A DNA stretch of 64,000 nt from Lucinisca nassula (Eukaryota; Mollusca; Bivalvia; Lucinida; Lucinidae). The stretch covers positions 57,990,587 through 58,054,586 of the forward strand of contig OY757019.1 in the NCBI GenBank assembly GCA_963580285.1, written 5' to 3'. Of this stretch, positions 31,811-43,141 are shown one piece after another (the stretch's first letter is position 1; each line of letters begins with the position of its first letter). The translations under genes and the position numbers were made by a program. Below the pieces are notes generated by a model that saw only the letters and a list, made by a program, of their open reading frames with translations, was not told the origin of the DNA and ran no database searches.

Positions 31811-32120
31811 GATTCTAACACGCTGAAAATCGGCAATAATGCTGTTGTTTCCTTCAAAATCTCAAAACTTTTCGCCATTGTTAGAAGAAATCCCGCTAAA
31901 ATTATCGACTGAAACACATGCATTTATATCCTTTTCTAACGTTTTCGATGCGAGAAAATGACGTTACACCGTCTAACGTCAAGTAAATCGATTAGTGACG
32001 TCATAAATTTGCAGTTTTTAATGACGTCACTCGTAACGCTCTTCCGAGCTGTGATTTGTTGCAGAATAAAACACAGTTATTTTCCATTGCCTATATAGGC
32101 GCGCTGTGTTAGAATTGAAT
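31811..32120. mobile_element. Possible MITE with GATTCTAACAC ends
   Basis: GATTCTAACACGC at 31811 faces GCGCTGTGTTAGAATTG at 32101-32117. It may form one element with the hairpin to the left, since CGCTCTTCCGAGCTGTGATTTGTTGC..AATAAAACACAG repeats the TGATTTGTTG..AATAAATCACAG text. The limits are tentative. Confidence 0.5.
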
Positions 32121-32154
32121 ATATGTGGGATCACTCCCATCGTCACCAATCTTG

Positions 32155-32565
32155 GAGGGCATTCCAATTGCGTTCTTGTAAAACAAAATATAGAAATAGA
32201 TGCACAGAGAAAGCCAAAATCAAAGATTACAGCCAACCAGTTTCACCAAGAGAAAGAGTATCTAACAATGAGAGAAACAAAAATGGAAACAAAGCGAATC
32301 AAAAACAGCACAGCAACAAGCTCCCTCCTCCCTGCAAAGGATGATCAAGGTGCAAAAGGCACAAATAATGAAAATTAAATAAATATTAATCATAATACAC
32401 AACCATAAGCACATACAACATGAAGAGACCCGTCGGAAAGTAAAAAAAACTACATTTAAAATAAACAACATTAGAACTATCGCCTTAGGACGGTCAGTAT
32501 CGAGATTCACGGGCGAGTTTAAATCGATTCTACGGACCCAAATCTTCACTCTAGGCTCTAATCAA
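32155..32565 (-). repeat. Diverged retroelement-tail-like repeat
   Basis: CGCCTTAGGACGGTCAGTATC..GGGCGAGTTTAAATCGATTCTACG corresponds to the tail core (CGCCTTGGAACGGTCAGTG..GGGGCTTAAATCGATTTTACG) in the orientation of the copies at 42166 and 48337. The left part 32190-32360 matches 23845-23975 in reverse. Frames on both strands here are not convincing genes. Confidence 0.45.
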
Positions 32566-33175
32566 GCCTGGCTGTTTGGAAGCTACACATACTTTGAAAC
32601 AGTCTAAAACCGTTCATATAATTCAGATTATGATAAACTGGGGTAATCGAATTTCGCCAACGTAACCGTAAACACTGGTGCGGTATGCATGTACCCATAT
32701 TTATCTGATAGAAAACACTTTTAGCAAAAAATACTTACCTGATCCAACACAATGGGCGCTTTTACGGCATTAAAATAGCGATGTCTGTCATCAAAAACTT
32801 GGCTATTTCAGACCACTCAAAATCCGTCATCTTCAAAAATATTAAGCGAATTTCGCCAACTTTTGAAATCCTGGTTAAAGGGGCACCCGAGGGGGTAAAA
32901 TAATCAGCTATCAACTTTAACAGAATGGAAATGATATGAGCAACTTTGGTTTGCAAAAAAAAAAAAAAGAATGTAATAGATAACTACACATTATTATCAA
33001 ATTATGTAAAAAAAAAAAAATCATCATGTTAATATCAGTGTAATACCGCACGTTTTGTTGATCTAAATGACAAACTTGAAACTTACAAAAATAATGTCAA
33101 CAGCTGTTTGACAACCTCTAAATACCTCCCTCATACTGCAACATAAACTGGTGATGACTTATAAGGCTTTGCATT
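32566..33175. other. No recognised feature
   Basis: Contains two GCGAATTTCGCCAAC words (about 32650 and 32852; another near 41020 in reverse) and A runs at 32953 and 33008. No gene or repeat is identified with confidence. Confidence 0.4.
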
Positions 33176-33645
33176 TCAGTGGTTTCTTGCTGTCGAGTCC
33201 TCACCGTTGTCTCACCTCTGTGGTTCTTTGATTTTTGTGTTCACGGAGATGTTGCACTGATGAGTTAGGAGGCCTTCATGCGGACTGAACAAATTATTTG
33301 TCTAAATCGCGACGGAAGTAAGGGCGAGGATTGTGGCCACGTAAAATCGATTTAAGCCCCCCAGTGGAAATCTTTCACTGACCGTTCCAAGGCGGCTCTT
33401 CTGTGGCGATTTATTTGTGTTGTTGTTTGTTACTTACTGTGTGTATCACTTGTGTCTTTTGGTTTTGGATGGCCATATGGCCATTTTGTGGGAAAGTAAC
33501 TGTCCTTATGGCCTTCCTTTGTTTAGGTTTCCATTATGGTCTGGTCGCTTAATGTTTGTATTTCTTTCCCTTTGGTGTCTTTTATGGGTGGAGTAAGTTA
33601 ATTGTATCAATTCCTGATCTTTGTTTTACTTCTACTTTGCAGTGA
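33176..33645 (+). mobile_element. Retroelement 3' tail, inserted at the 3' end of the pogo pseudogene
   Basis: Almost full tail of the AGGTTTCCATTATGGTCTGG subtype, from GTTTCTTGCTGTCGAGTCCT to TCAATTCCTGATCTTTG..ACTTCTACTTT at 33642. It ends inside the C-terminal zinc-finger region of the minus-strand transposase pseudogene, whose frame continues to 33582 only through this foreign sequence. This suggests that the tail truncated the gene. Confidence 0.7.
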
Positions 33646-34902
33646 GGACAAATAATAATGTCACCCTTCCTTACAACCTTTTGTGGGACACAAAATTTCA
33701 AGTGCATCCAGTGAGAACATTTAGCACAATCTGCCCAATTAACAAACGCAACATAGGAGAGGTTCTTGAGCTGAACTTGCTCAGTTCTATCACATATGCA
33801 ACACTTTTCATCATCACCGGCATCCAAATCAGAAGAAAACCCCTGAGACAATAGATGTTATGGGGATTTTGTTTATTCCAGAGGGACCAGGCTTGGGGGA
33901 ATCATGATGTGGCACATATGTCTCCTTTGTTTTTACACAGTTTTTTTTCTTTCAGTTTTGTTTGCTCAGAATTACTGGAAAGCTTTTTGGTTCCATTCAA
34001 ATAACTAGTATTTTTATATTCCTTGACTTGTGCATAGACACTGTCTTCAGTTATTGCTTTGCCGGCAATGACGGAACTTATGTTTCTACGTGGCTTTTTC
34101 GCTTTTGTTGCAGCATCCAGAACATCTCCACCTTTTTCATTAAAAAATCACTGGCCTTTTCAAATTTAAAATTATTCAGTGTGATTACAGTTGTTGCACG
34201 AGATTCTTTTTCCATTCTCTTGCCAATTTTATTTTCACCACATGCCTCATTTACATTATCAGCGCTGTTTTTACCTTTGTATACTAAATTTGGCATAAGC
34301 TGTGTGTCTGATACCACAGATTTTTAAGGGGGTAAATACCTGCTCGTCTGAAGGATGACCTTAAATTATCACCCTGTAAAGCCTTGTCATGCACCTTACA
34401 GACTAGACCGCAAACACATACCTGGTTACGGATGTACCACTTTTTGTCGTATAAACTTTTTAACTTCAGCCTGATACAATACTTCAAAAGGTCCAAAACA
34501 ACCGACATCCATGGGCTGCAGTATGTGGGAGGTATGAGGGGGAAGAACAAACCGAATGATTTTGTTTTGTTTAGCCCAATCGATTAAGTTAAACAAATGT
34601 GGCTTCTATGTTCATCATATATAAGTAGTATATGTTGTCCAGGGTCTCTTCCTTGAACATATTTCATAAAATGTTTCATGACATAAGTTGCAAAAATGTC
34701 TGTATTTGAGTAGCCTTTTCCTGTGCTGCTTACAGAGCCATCACATCCGGGAGTGGCACCAGACAAGCGCTCAAGTAGCATCCGTTTGTCAGGGAACACA
34801 AGATAAGGTGGAATGGTTGTACCCGCTGCATTACCGCAGCCAAGAACAGTTACATTCTGTCCCCTTTCAGACGTTACTGCCTAAGCCTTAGGTCCAACTA
34901 TA

Positions 34903-36738
34903 CCCGCCAAAAAAAGTTCTGCACAACTGGGTTTTTTTCGATCATGCCTACAACATGAATATACAGAAAAATATTTACACCACAAGAAAATTTAATTCAA
35001 TCCTGATAATAGAGATCAAAACAAGATTATCATCACTGAGTCAGGAATAATGCTTCTCCGAAATCACATGGTGTAGGTTGTCAAAAATGTCAAATTCACA
35101 GTTTCTGAACTGTAACTCAATAATGGCTATATCCACCAAGATTCACAGGACACTCGTCAAGTCTCCTCCTTATGGAATGCATCAGTCTATGTATATGATG
35201 CTGAGAAATCGCAGCCCATTCTTGGAGTAGAAGTCTCTGCTAGACTGGAAGTCTTGTGTGTTGATTGGCCAGTTTGTTTGTAGCACGACCAAGAATATCC
35301 CACAAATGTTCAAAGCACGCCAAGTCAGGGGACATCGGTGGCCACTCAAATCTATGCACACCATTCTGCTGCAGGAAAGCATCGACAACCCTGGCACGAT
35401 GTGGTCTCGCATTGTCGTCCTGGAAGATGGAGTTCTGGCAAATCTGTCTGAGATACGGTACAACATGAGGTCTTAGAATTTCGTCAATTGACCGACGACC
35501 ATTCAAGTTTCCAAGCAATTCGACAAGGGCAGTTCTGCCATTAGAACTGATACCTGACCAAACTACTACACTGCCGCCGTTGTAAGTTGTTGTTGGTAGG
35601 ACATTAGGCTCTAGGTGCCTCTCCCCAGTGCTACGCCAAACTCTGATCCGAACATCAATTTTCCGAAGACAAAATCTCGACTCGTCCGAAAAAAGAAATT
35701 CCGACCACTGCCGTCGGTTCCATTTGCCGTGTCGTGCACAAAACTTGCACCGTATAGTCCTGTGGCTTTGAGAAAGCTGGGGCTTCCTTGTCGGTTTTCT
35801 GGATTTGAACCCCGATGCTCGAACTCTGTTCCTGATTGTCTGTACCGAGATTCGATGTGCGCCAGGCCCCCGTTGTTGTCTCAACATTCTCTGCAGACTG
35901 GGACCATCGACAAAATGTCGCCTTGCTACAGTTACCGCAATGTATCGATCTTCACGATGGGTGGTAACTCGGTCGTCCGGATCAGGATTGGTCGGAAACA
36001 GCCCCCGTTGCTTGATGACGCTGACGAATGGGGACAATAGTGCTCGATGCACGTTGAACTGATTAGCAACAACTTGCGGATGAGGCCCCGCCTCTAAACA
36101 CCCAAGCGCCCGGGCTCTTTCTTCATCAGTTAGTTTTCTCAAAGCTCGGAAACGTCTAGTAGTCGCCATTGTTTCAACCAAACGCTTATTAATGGGCAAT
36201 TAAAATTGATTTAATGAAATGATGAACATCTTTAAAAAATCATGCAAAAAAGCAGTTGGATATGTAGCCTGGTGAGCACTTTTAATTCCATGCAGGTTAT
36301 TGGATAAAAAATTTGATGGTGACTTTTGACAGAAATGTTCACTCTTGAAATCGCATGCAGCACCAATATTACAAAAGCCAGGTAAAAGAACATCACAAGC
36401 CAACGTCTGCAGCAGCAGTAGCAGCAACAACAAGAGCAGCATTTTTACCAAAATTAACCAAAGACCCAATAAAATAATGCCTTTCGTCCTATACGCGTTT
36501 CAACGTCTTAAGGCAACAGACGGACAGGTAAAAATCGATAATTTTGTCATTTTTGACTGCCGACCCCTGGTGCCTTGTCATGCCAAAATCTCCAGCATTT
36601 CTCTGGCGATTTTGATTCTGTTTAAAGCAAACTGTTTCCAAAAGGGTAAGCTAAAAGTTGATATGTAATATGTAAACAGATATTACATGTGAGTAAAATA
36701 AATTGGCAAAAAACCCAGTTGTGCAGAATGTTTTTTCC
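34903..36738 (-). mobile_element. Tc1-like DNA transposon, nearly intact
   Basis: Terminal inverted repeats of ~30 bp carry TTCTGCACAACTGGGTTTTT at both ends, and TA lies immediately outside each (34901-34902 and 36739-36740). Length is 1836 bp. It is inserted in the pogo pseudogene in the same orientation as that gene. Removing it with one TA rejoins the pogo reading frame. It carries the transposase at 35117-36169, a GCAGCAGCAGTAGCAGCAAC trinucleotide stretch (about 36408-36430, 5' of the gene), and long leader and trailer. Confidence 0.9.
35117..36169 (-). pseudogene. Tc1-like transposase (DD34E), one premature stop
   Basis: From MATTRRFRAL the frame runs 350 codons with a single in-frame TAG at 35240-35242 (codon 310), where the sister copy has TTG (Leu). 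The next stop is TGA at 35117-35119. The order is an N-terminal helix-turn-helix (about residues 20-65), a second DNA-binding half with a basic KSRKPTRKPQLS linker (122-135), then the catalytic core: FSDESRF (Asp162), IFQDDNARPH (Asp252), SPDLACFEHLW (Glu287). The spacing of 34 residues between the last two is DD34E. An alternative start 10 codons upstream (36199) is possible. All catalytic residues remain; the stop removes only ~40 C-terminal residues, so low residual activity cannot be excluded. Confidence 0.9.
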
Positions 36739-37285
36739 TAGTCCCAATCATCACCTCCTTTTCATCCACATTGTATATGCATTGAGGCTTGTCAATCAAG
36801 TTATACCTAGTAATGATTTTCTCCAATTCTGTATAATAATTGTCGATGCACTCTCTCGATGCAGCTCTAGCACAAAGCTCAGAAAGTGAACGAGTTTTTA
36901 CACTTCTAAGCTCAGGCCAACGCTTAATAAAATTTTAGTACCATGGCATTGTCAAATTATCGCTACCCTCCTCCCTTTTGCCGATGTCAATTGCGAACTT
37001 TGAAGCCAGCGATACAACTTCATTACGGGTAAAGCCATAGCCTAGATTAGCCATAGTCTAAAAGGTAAAGTAAGGACTCCTCTACAATATCAATCAGGGG
37101 TGCTGGCCCGCTGATGTGACGTTCACACTGACTTTGCCAGCGAGTCTGTCTCTAAGAGTATTGACTAGTACCCCAAGTTTCCTGACAGCACCGTTAAAGC
37201 TACACCATTCTTCTTTAACTGCAGAGAAAGCGTTGTCTAATGCCTCTTTTGGGTATGGGCCATACGTTCCCCTCTTCAGATTGAA

Positions 37286-37312
37286 GATCTAGACAAAAAT
37301 ATAAGAAAGAAT
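37286..37312 (-). other. Candidate splice acceptor upstream of the pogo N-terminus
   Basis: On the minus strand TTCTTATATTTTTGTCTAG precedes ATCTTCAATCTGAAG, and the pogo-like frame is open only downstream of it. A second CTTTACCTTTTAG|ACT occurs at about 37058, just before MANLGYGFTRNEV. Inference only: it would mean that the transposase gene had introns. Confidence 0.35.
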
Positions 37313-37336
37313 GCCTACTTAACATTGATAGGTCAG

Positions 37337-37547
37337 TAACCAATTTTGTACCGGAAACCCCAAAACGGGTAGTTGGTAAACAGAGAAGGCCCCACGCGGC
37401 GTCTGATCAGGACCTATACAGTTTGAAAAAAGTTCAGCCATTTTCCAAATAGATTTTGAAGAAAACACAACCTGACACCTCTAAATTTTGAAACTGACTC
37501 TTGCTATATATAAGGGGGAATGATTCCAATAGGTACAAAAAGGGTTA
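37337..37547 (+). mobile_element. TTAA hairpin MITE (CAGATCAGACGCC family)
   Basis: Ends TAACCAATTTTGTACC and GGTACAAAAAGGGTTAA. The left arm of the internal hairpin is mostly deleted (GAAGGCCCCACGCGGCGTCTGATCAGG). AAGTTCAGCCATTTTCCAAAT and TGACACCTCTAAATTTTGAA match 7967-8184. Confidence 0.7.
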
Positions 37548-40500
37548 AAAGTTTGCCGTAAATTTCGAGTCCCTATGCAGGAGGTAACTTAAAAAAAGAA
37601 GAAGAAGAAAGTACATACTTTGACGCATATTTATTATTTTTGACAAAAGCGGATAGGTACAATAAAGAGCAAATAATTAAATACACTCCTACATTCAAAA
37701 CTCTTGTGAAAATTTACAGTGTTCCATTAAACATCGATAAGAACCCGCAAATAGTTGAATCATTAATTTCCCCTTTGAGAGCCCCAGTTCTAAACTACGG
37801 ATATGTCAGTTCCATACTAGAAAGGCTAAAATGTAAACAGCGCCGGCGGTTGTCTTGGCAGCTAAAAAATCTCGTCGGAAATAAAAAAATGAGATGCGAA
37901 ATGACATAGCAAAATGGCGGGAAATACATTGCTGCAGGTAGGAAATTATTTTTACCTATCGAATTGGCATTTCTTCTCAGTTTTACTTGAATGACAGATA
38001 GCGGTAAATTTGACGTTAGGATTCACTTAATCAGTAATGTCTTGTGACGCCACGCATCCGAAAGTACCGATCATATGTACAATTGGCGAAAGGGGGTCTT
38101 TCAAGGTATAGGAAATTTGCATTGGTTTCTGCCCACGCTTGGATTTTGATGAAATTATGCACAATAATTGCCTTGGGTATAACCATTATAACTGCGATGC
38201 ATTCACTTTTAAATCTTATTTCCGTATTAAATTTATTGCATATTATATGAAATCTCTATCACAACAGAGAGTACTCTCATATAAACTTGTCTACAGTATT
38301 CAGAGTTTCATATATCTAATGCTGCTATGTTTTATGAATTAAAGCCATAATTGGTGAGTTAGTTGATACTAAGAATGACCTCATTTGTCTAGTAATAGTG
38401 GCTGGGCATCCAGTTTTCTTTGATGGTGTCCCCATATTGCAGCTCCTATTTTTGTATTCATTAAAATTTTATATGCATTTTTTTACCATGTTCCAATTTT
38501 TGTCAAGACACCATTTCAGCATAAAAACTACCCACATATCTTAGGAACATGTTGATGAATTTTGATGGAAATTGAGGACCGGTAACGTGTTTTAACAGAC
38601 TGAATACTGATAGTCCTGATTCAGCAAAATGTGAAATTATATGATTATCATGTTTTGGTCATGCTGTTTAATAATACTTTACTATTGCTTTCAATTTGGA
38701 TGGCTTTAGTATAGTATGGTTTACGTAAGTAGTTCATAGCATAAAAATAAGTATTATTTCAAAACATCCATTTCGGTAAATTTGCCCCCTATGGAACAAA
38801 CTATTTTGTCTACAGAACTACATGTATACCGCAAAGGTTTTGATAACAAACGTCATCAAACGCACCCATGTAATCATGTGCACAGTTTTCTTTCTGTCGG
38901 TCTTGTCTAATTTGGTAATGGTGCTAAAGTGATGTTTAGATTTAACATTCAAATCAACAACATACCAGTCACTTTAGATGTCGCTTCAGATTTTGTGAGA
39001 TTTGTTATCCGACTCGAGATAAATGACTCTCAAGTCAAACTGTTGTTTGTTTATTTAACCCTAACTGTCCATTTAAAAAGAAAGGTTTACTCTAGGGAAA
39101 ATCAACGACACTTGAGATTACTTTTCCTGGACATTAAGTTTTCAGAATTTGTATCTGCATAGGCACTAGCCAATCTATCTTTTTTGTGTAGCCCCTATGA
39201 ACGAAATCAAACGGCTTCCTGAAGCTGTATTCCAAAGCCATTTGAATTTGCTTTTAGAATTCATATGGTCGTACTTTTGTCAGTGTTCCAAAACTTATGT
39301 GATCATGGTTTTGTTGTCTATATATTTGCATAGGTCTTTCACTTCATTTACCTATCTCAGCAGTTGTTGCAGTAATTACAAAGCACATTATATAAGATAT
39401 CAAGAAGCATTTAAACTGTTTATAATAATTATTCAATCTGTGAGTAGTTATCACATTAGGATTTCAAATTATTTTCAGTAAACACATTGTGATGCTTTTT
39501 TCTGTCCAAACACTGCAATGCTCTTTCTAAGCTGAGAGATACATTGCACAGAAATGATCTGGTAATCATTAATGAACAAAAAGAAAGCAAGAACAGTGCT
39601 TAAAAAAAACAGTGAACTTGCATTCAGCAGAAACATTCAGGAAGTGGTTGAAAGTTTTACGACCAGAAAAAAAAACTAAAAGCTCGCTTCCGATAAATTA
39701 ACCACTATATTGACAAAGTAAATAGAAAAAAAAATAAGACAATAAAGAAACGTCAACAATTACAATACCAATGCAGAAAAGAGACATATTTATGTATGTG
39801 TACTATAAGGAAGGAAACTGTTTCTCTCCCTGTCTAATAGCAAAATTTCTCTAGGTCATGGAACAGCTTTGTTTACACCAAATATTCTACGCCTCACCCA
39901 TCAGGGATACATGTATCTTTTGCAACAGAAACTCAATATCAGTGACATTTCGATTTTTGGAAATACTAACCAATAATTACTGTAACTTTTTTGTTAGGAT
40001 AATATTCCAGCGTTCATAAAGACAGAGTATATCTAAGGCTTAATCTGGCCATGAATTTATCAACAGAACTATTTTTACTAGTAACAACAAACCACTGACC
40101 ATTGCGTCTTTGCATACCAGCTTGGTATTGAAGTGAAAATAATGGATCTCCTTGCCTTACACCTATTTGAGTAGCATGACTTATGCAAAGTCATTAAATA
40201 AAGTTGCATATGTTCACAATAATTTTGCTGCTAATAAAAAAGCAATATATGTTGTTAAGCCTAATTTGTTGTTTAGAATATCTTTTGATTTAGTGTTTTA
40301 CTATCTATTATTTTGGATAGATCATAGTGTATAAATGTAAGGAAAATATCAGAAATTCATGATATTTTAATAGTTTCTAAGCTAGATCAGCTCAATATGT
40401 ATTCAATTTGATTTGTATAATATCATTTTATTACGTAAGTGTTACGAGTTGCCTTTTTGTAAGGTTCTTGGATGATTTCAATAAAATAGTAAATTTTGCA

Positions 40501-41030
40501 GAAACGACTTACATCCATTAAAGGTGTAAAACTACAGTGTTACCGGTTTCGGATTTTCATGAATTTTGGCATAGCTAAAGAAGATACATATGGCAAGTTT
40601 TCCTAGCAAAATGAAATCTTGACAAAGACTAGAACATATTTATCTGAGGGATTGAATTTTGATAATGTTTTAAAATTTTAATTAAAAAAAATGAGATTTT
40701 TGATAATTATTTTATCAGAAAATGTAAACTTTAATTAATTCAAAAGGTTTTTTAGTATCAAAGGAATGCCTATGGAGTTCTGCATTCAATCCAGTTCACA
40801 GATCTTGAAACTAAATAAAACATAAGATTTAAGATGCACTTATTTAAAGACAGACACCAGCTCATGGAGGGAGTCAGTTAGAGTGGCCTCCTGAGTCCTA
40901 CTTTGATTTATATAATTTACTAAATACATTTTTATAGGTTGTATATGCTGAGTTATTAATATACAAAGTTTAAAGAAAAAACATGCATGGGCACAAATGA
41001 AAGACCCCGTTTGATTGTTGGCGAAATTCG
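37548..41030. other. Repeat-poor stretch without a recognised gene
   Basis: About 3.5 kb in which none of the window's repeat families appear. Frames of 60-94 codons (for example at 37640, 38929 and 39197 on the plus strand) show no domain and no clear codon bias. It could be intron or intergenic unique sequence. Palindromic or tandem features are absent. It is the best candidate in this window for unique host sequence. Confidence 0.5.
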
Positions 41031-41034
41031 CTTA

Positions 41035-41250
41035 CGCTACTATATGACGTCATTGATAAGCAGTGGATAACGTCATGTAATAAATATCGGATGACCACAC
41101 GTGTAATAACACTTAATCGGCTTTAAGTAACGTCATGACGACGTCCATGTCAACAGTGCTTTTTGTGGAAAAAATGTGAAATTTAAAGGCGATAAAATCC
41201 AATTTAAATGGGTCATATGATAAACAGAGTTTTACACTCGTGGTGATTTC
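41035..41250 (-). mobile_element. ACACGAGTGGTCATTT repeat, reverse copy
   Basis: Reverse-strand match to 28330-28530: GATAAGCAGTGGATAACGTC, TGACCACACGTGTAATAACA, GTCATGACGACGTCCATGTC and GGCGATAAAATCC. It ends TTACACTCGTGGTGATTTC and then joins retroelement tail sequence at about 41251. Confidence 0.7.
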
Positions 41251-41598
41251 GATGACGGTGAGGACTCGACAGCAAGAAACCACTGAAATGCTGGTGCAAA
41301 AGAAAACCAACAGCTAGACTCCGATCGGTCCGATCAGAGACAGAGCATCAGGTACCAACCAACATAAAAAATAAAAGTGGAGACAATGATCAGGAATCGA
41401 TACAATCTACCCACAGCTCCGATCAGAGACATCACAGGGAAAGAAACACAGACACGAAACAACAGACCCTAATGGAAACATCAATAGCGGAAAGCCAAAA
41501 GGACAGTAACTTTCCCACAAAATGGCCAATAGGCTATCCAAACTAAATAATATAAGCGACACAAACACACAATGGCAAACATAACAAAATAACAGCCT
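41251..41598 (-). mobile_element. Permuted retroelement tail after an RT stop codon
   Basis: Read on the minus strand from the RT stop, the second half of the ~550-bp tail comes first (GTTTGGATAGCC to CCACTTTTATTTT, 41590-41372). It is followed directly by the beginning of the tail (TATGTTGGTTGGTACCTGATGC to GAGTCCTCACCGTC, 41371-41251). In other copies the tail start follows the stop codon. This is the order expected from a junction of two tandem tails, with the outer parts lost. Confidence 0.65.
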
Positions 41599-43141
41599 TT
41601 ACACTTGAACCGTCATAGAATCTGAGGACTGACCCATCGGCGTGCATTTAGAGAGGGAAGCATAGTTGTCAACAGTGATTGGGATAACTACCATGCATGC
41701 AGCCTGTCGTATAACATTTATGCTGTACCCAATATTTTTATAGCGAAGAATGATTTTACGAAATTTGGTGCTGAAGTAATTGCGGTTATATTTTATTCTG
41801 AATGTATATACTAAGTCTCCATAAAATTCGGATCCCGATAGACCTTGTTGCAGAAGTGATTTAAGTCGAATATTGAATTGTGAAATTAATTAAGAATGAC
41901 GTCTATAAAATTTAAAAAAAAAACTTGCGTACGATAACCCTGATTAAGAGGTTTAGCCGTTAACAATTTATTACGAGTTGTTGAAGTCAGTAACATGACT
42001 ACACAGTCTGACAAATCGAATTAAGTGCGAAGTATAAACACTATAGGATGGCGCACGAGGAATATCACCATCCAAAAAAGGAAAATTTGCAAACTCAAAA
42101 TCAACATCATCGCGTTTATCATACATTTTGCAAGTAACACACCCATATACAATATATAGATGTAAAGCAGAAGTAAAACAAAGATCAGGAATCGATACAA
42201 TTAACTTACTCCTCCCACCAAAGACACCAAAGGGAAAGAAATACAAACATTAAGCGACCAGACCATAATGGAAACCTAAACAAAGGAAGGCCATAAGGAC
42301 AGTTACTTTCCCACAAAATGGCCATATGGCCATCCAAAATTAAAAGACACAAGTGATACACGCAGTAAGTAACAAACAACAACATAAATAAATCGCCACA
42401 GAAGAACCGCCTTGGAACGGTCAGTGGAAAGATTTCCACTGGGGGGCTTAAATCGATTTTACGTGGCCACAATCCTCGCCCTTACTTCCGTCGCGATTTA
42501 GACAAATAATTTGTTCAGTCCGCATGAAGGCCTCCTAACTCATCAGTGCAACATCTCCGTGAACACAAAAAAATCAAAGAACCACAGAGGTGAGACAACG
42601 GTGAGGACTCGACAGCAAGAAACCACTTAAATGCTGGAGCAAAAGAAAACCAACAAGTAGACTCCGATGGGCCCGACCAGAGACAGAGCATCAGGCACCA
42701 ACCAACATTACCAAGAAGTAAATCCAAAAACGGGACCTCGGTATCAGAAGAATTTGCTTTATTTAACTGAAGTTCTGGGGGTAAATCTGACTGATCAAAC
42801 CATCGAAATAGGTATTATCAATATTTAATAAATCATCCGAATATCTAGAAGTGGAGCTAAAAGCTTCAATGATTTCAGACTGGTTTTCAGCAGAAAGGGA
42901 CATCATGAAGTCTCCCTCATAACAAAACAGAAATAGATCAGCCACGAGTGATGCGCAATTAGTACCCATCGGAATACCCACAACTAGTCTAAATATCTGA
43001 GTCCCAAATCTTACGTAAATATTGTCAATTAGAAAGGTGATGACCATAAAGTAAAATTTGTATGCTCTTCAGAAGTGAAAAAAACATTTCTTAAATTACA
43101 TGCAAGATAGAGGGAGTCTTCCCTATGAAATGTCCATTCAG
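41599..43141 (-). pseudogene. Penelope-like RT, family B, C-terminal half with nested tail
   Basis: Minus strand from 43141: WTFHREDSLYLACN, FFTSEEHTNF, then VVGIPMGTNCASLVADLF (RT motif with GIPMGTN), RYSDDLLNID (YxDD-type motif with SDD), and YPPELQLNKANSSDTEVPFL. A 0.56-kb tail insertion follows at 42166-42725; the frame then resumes YDKRDDVDFEFANFPFLDGD, YTSHLIRFVRLCSHVTDF and, through frameshifts, VIRQAACMVVIPITVDNYAS, ending MGQSSDSMTVQV at the TAA (41599-41601). No GIY-YIG nuclease follows the RT before the stop. Its N-terminal half is at 45411-45942. The gene is dead: nested insertions, frameshifts and stops. Confidence 0.8.
42166..42725 (-). mobile_element. Retroelement tail inserted inside the family-B RT
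   Basis: Full ~555-bp tail (AGGTTTCCATTATGGTCTGG subtype) between TAGATGTAAA and GTAAATCCAAAAACGGG, which are contiguous at 58990. ATGTAAA/AAGTAAA on the two sides may be an imperfect target duplication. Landmarks are GGTCAGTGGAAAGATTTCC, ACGTGGCCACAATCCTCGCC, CTCCTAACTCATCAGTGCAA and CAAGAAACCACTTAAATGC. Confidence 0.8.

Larger units (their letters stand above)
33582..37286 (-). pseudogene. Pogo/Tigger-like transposase with C-terminal PHD-like finger, interrupted by Tc1
   Basis: Minus-strand pieces read in order. N-terminus from 37285: KRGTYGPYPKEALDNAF, a Psq-type HTH; then GYGFTRNEVVSLASKF and NFIKRWPELRS, a CENP-B-type DNA-binding domain; then YNVDEKE (first catalytic Asp, about 36760). 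After the Tc1 insert: NVTVLGCGNAAGTTIPPYLV, LIYDEHRSH (second Asp), PPHTSHILQPMDVG (third Asp). From 33851 down: CC.C..CAKC....H...C..CPHC, a C4HC3 PHD-like finger. Breaks: TAA at 36935-36937, the Tc1 at 34903-36738, frameshifts near 34584 and 34325, and a retroelement tail at the 3' end. A pyrimidine tract plus TAG just upstream of 37285 looks like a splice acceptor. Family identity is firm; activity is excluded. Confidence 0.85.

Noticed and set aside
33621..34327. Plus-strand frames opposite the pogo-like pseudogene
   Set aside because: They are antisense shadows of the minus-strand zinc-finger and transposase sequence.
35182..35466. Separate 94-codon minus-strand gene next to the Tc1 transposase
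   Set aside because: It is a shifted frame of the transposase catalytic region; the true frame contains the DD34E motifs.
39197..39481. 94-codon frame as a small host gene
   Set aside because: No domain, no gene context, AT-rich composition like its surroundings.
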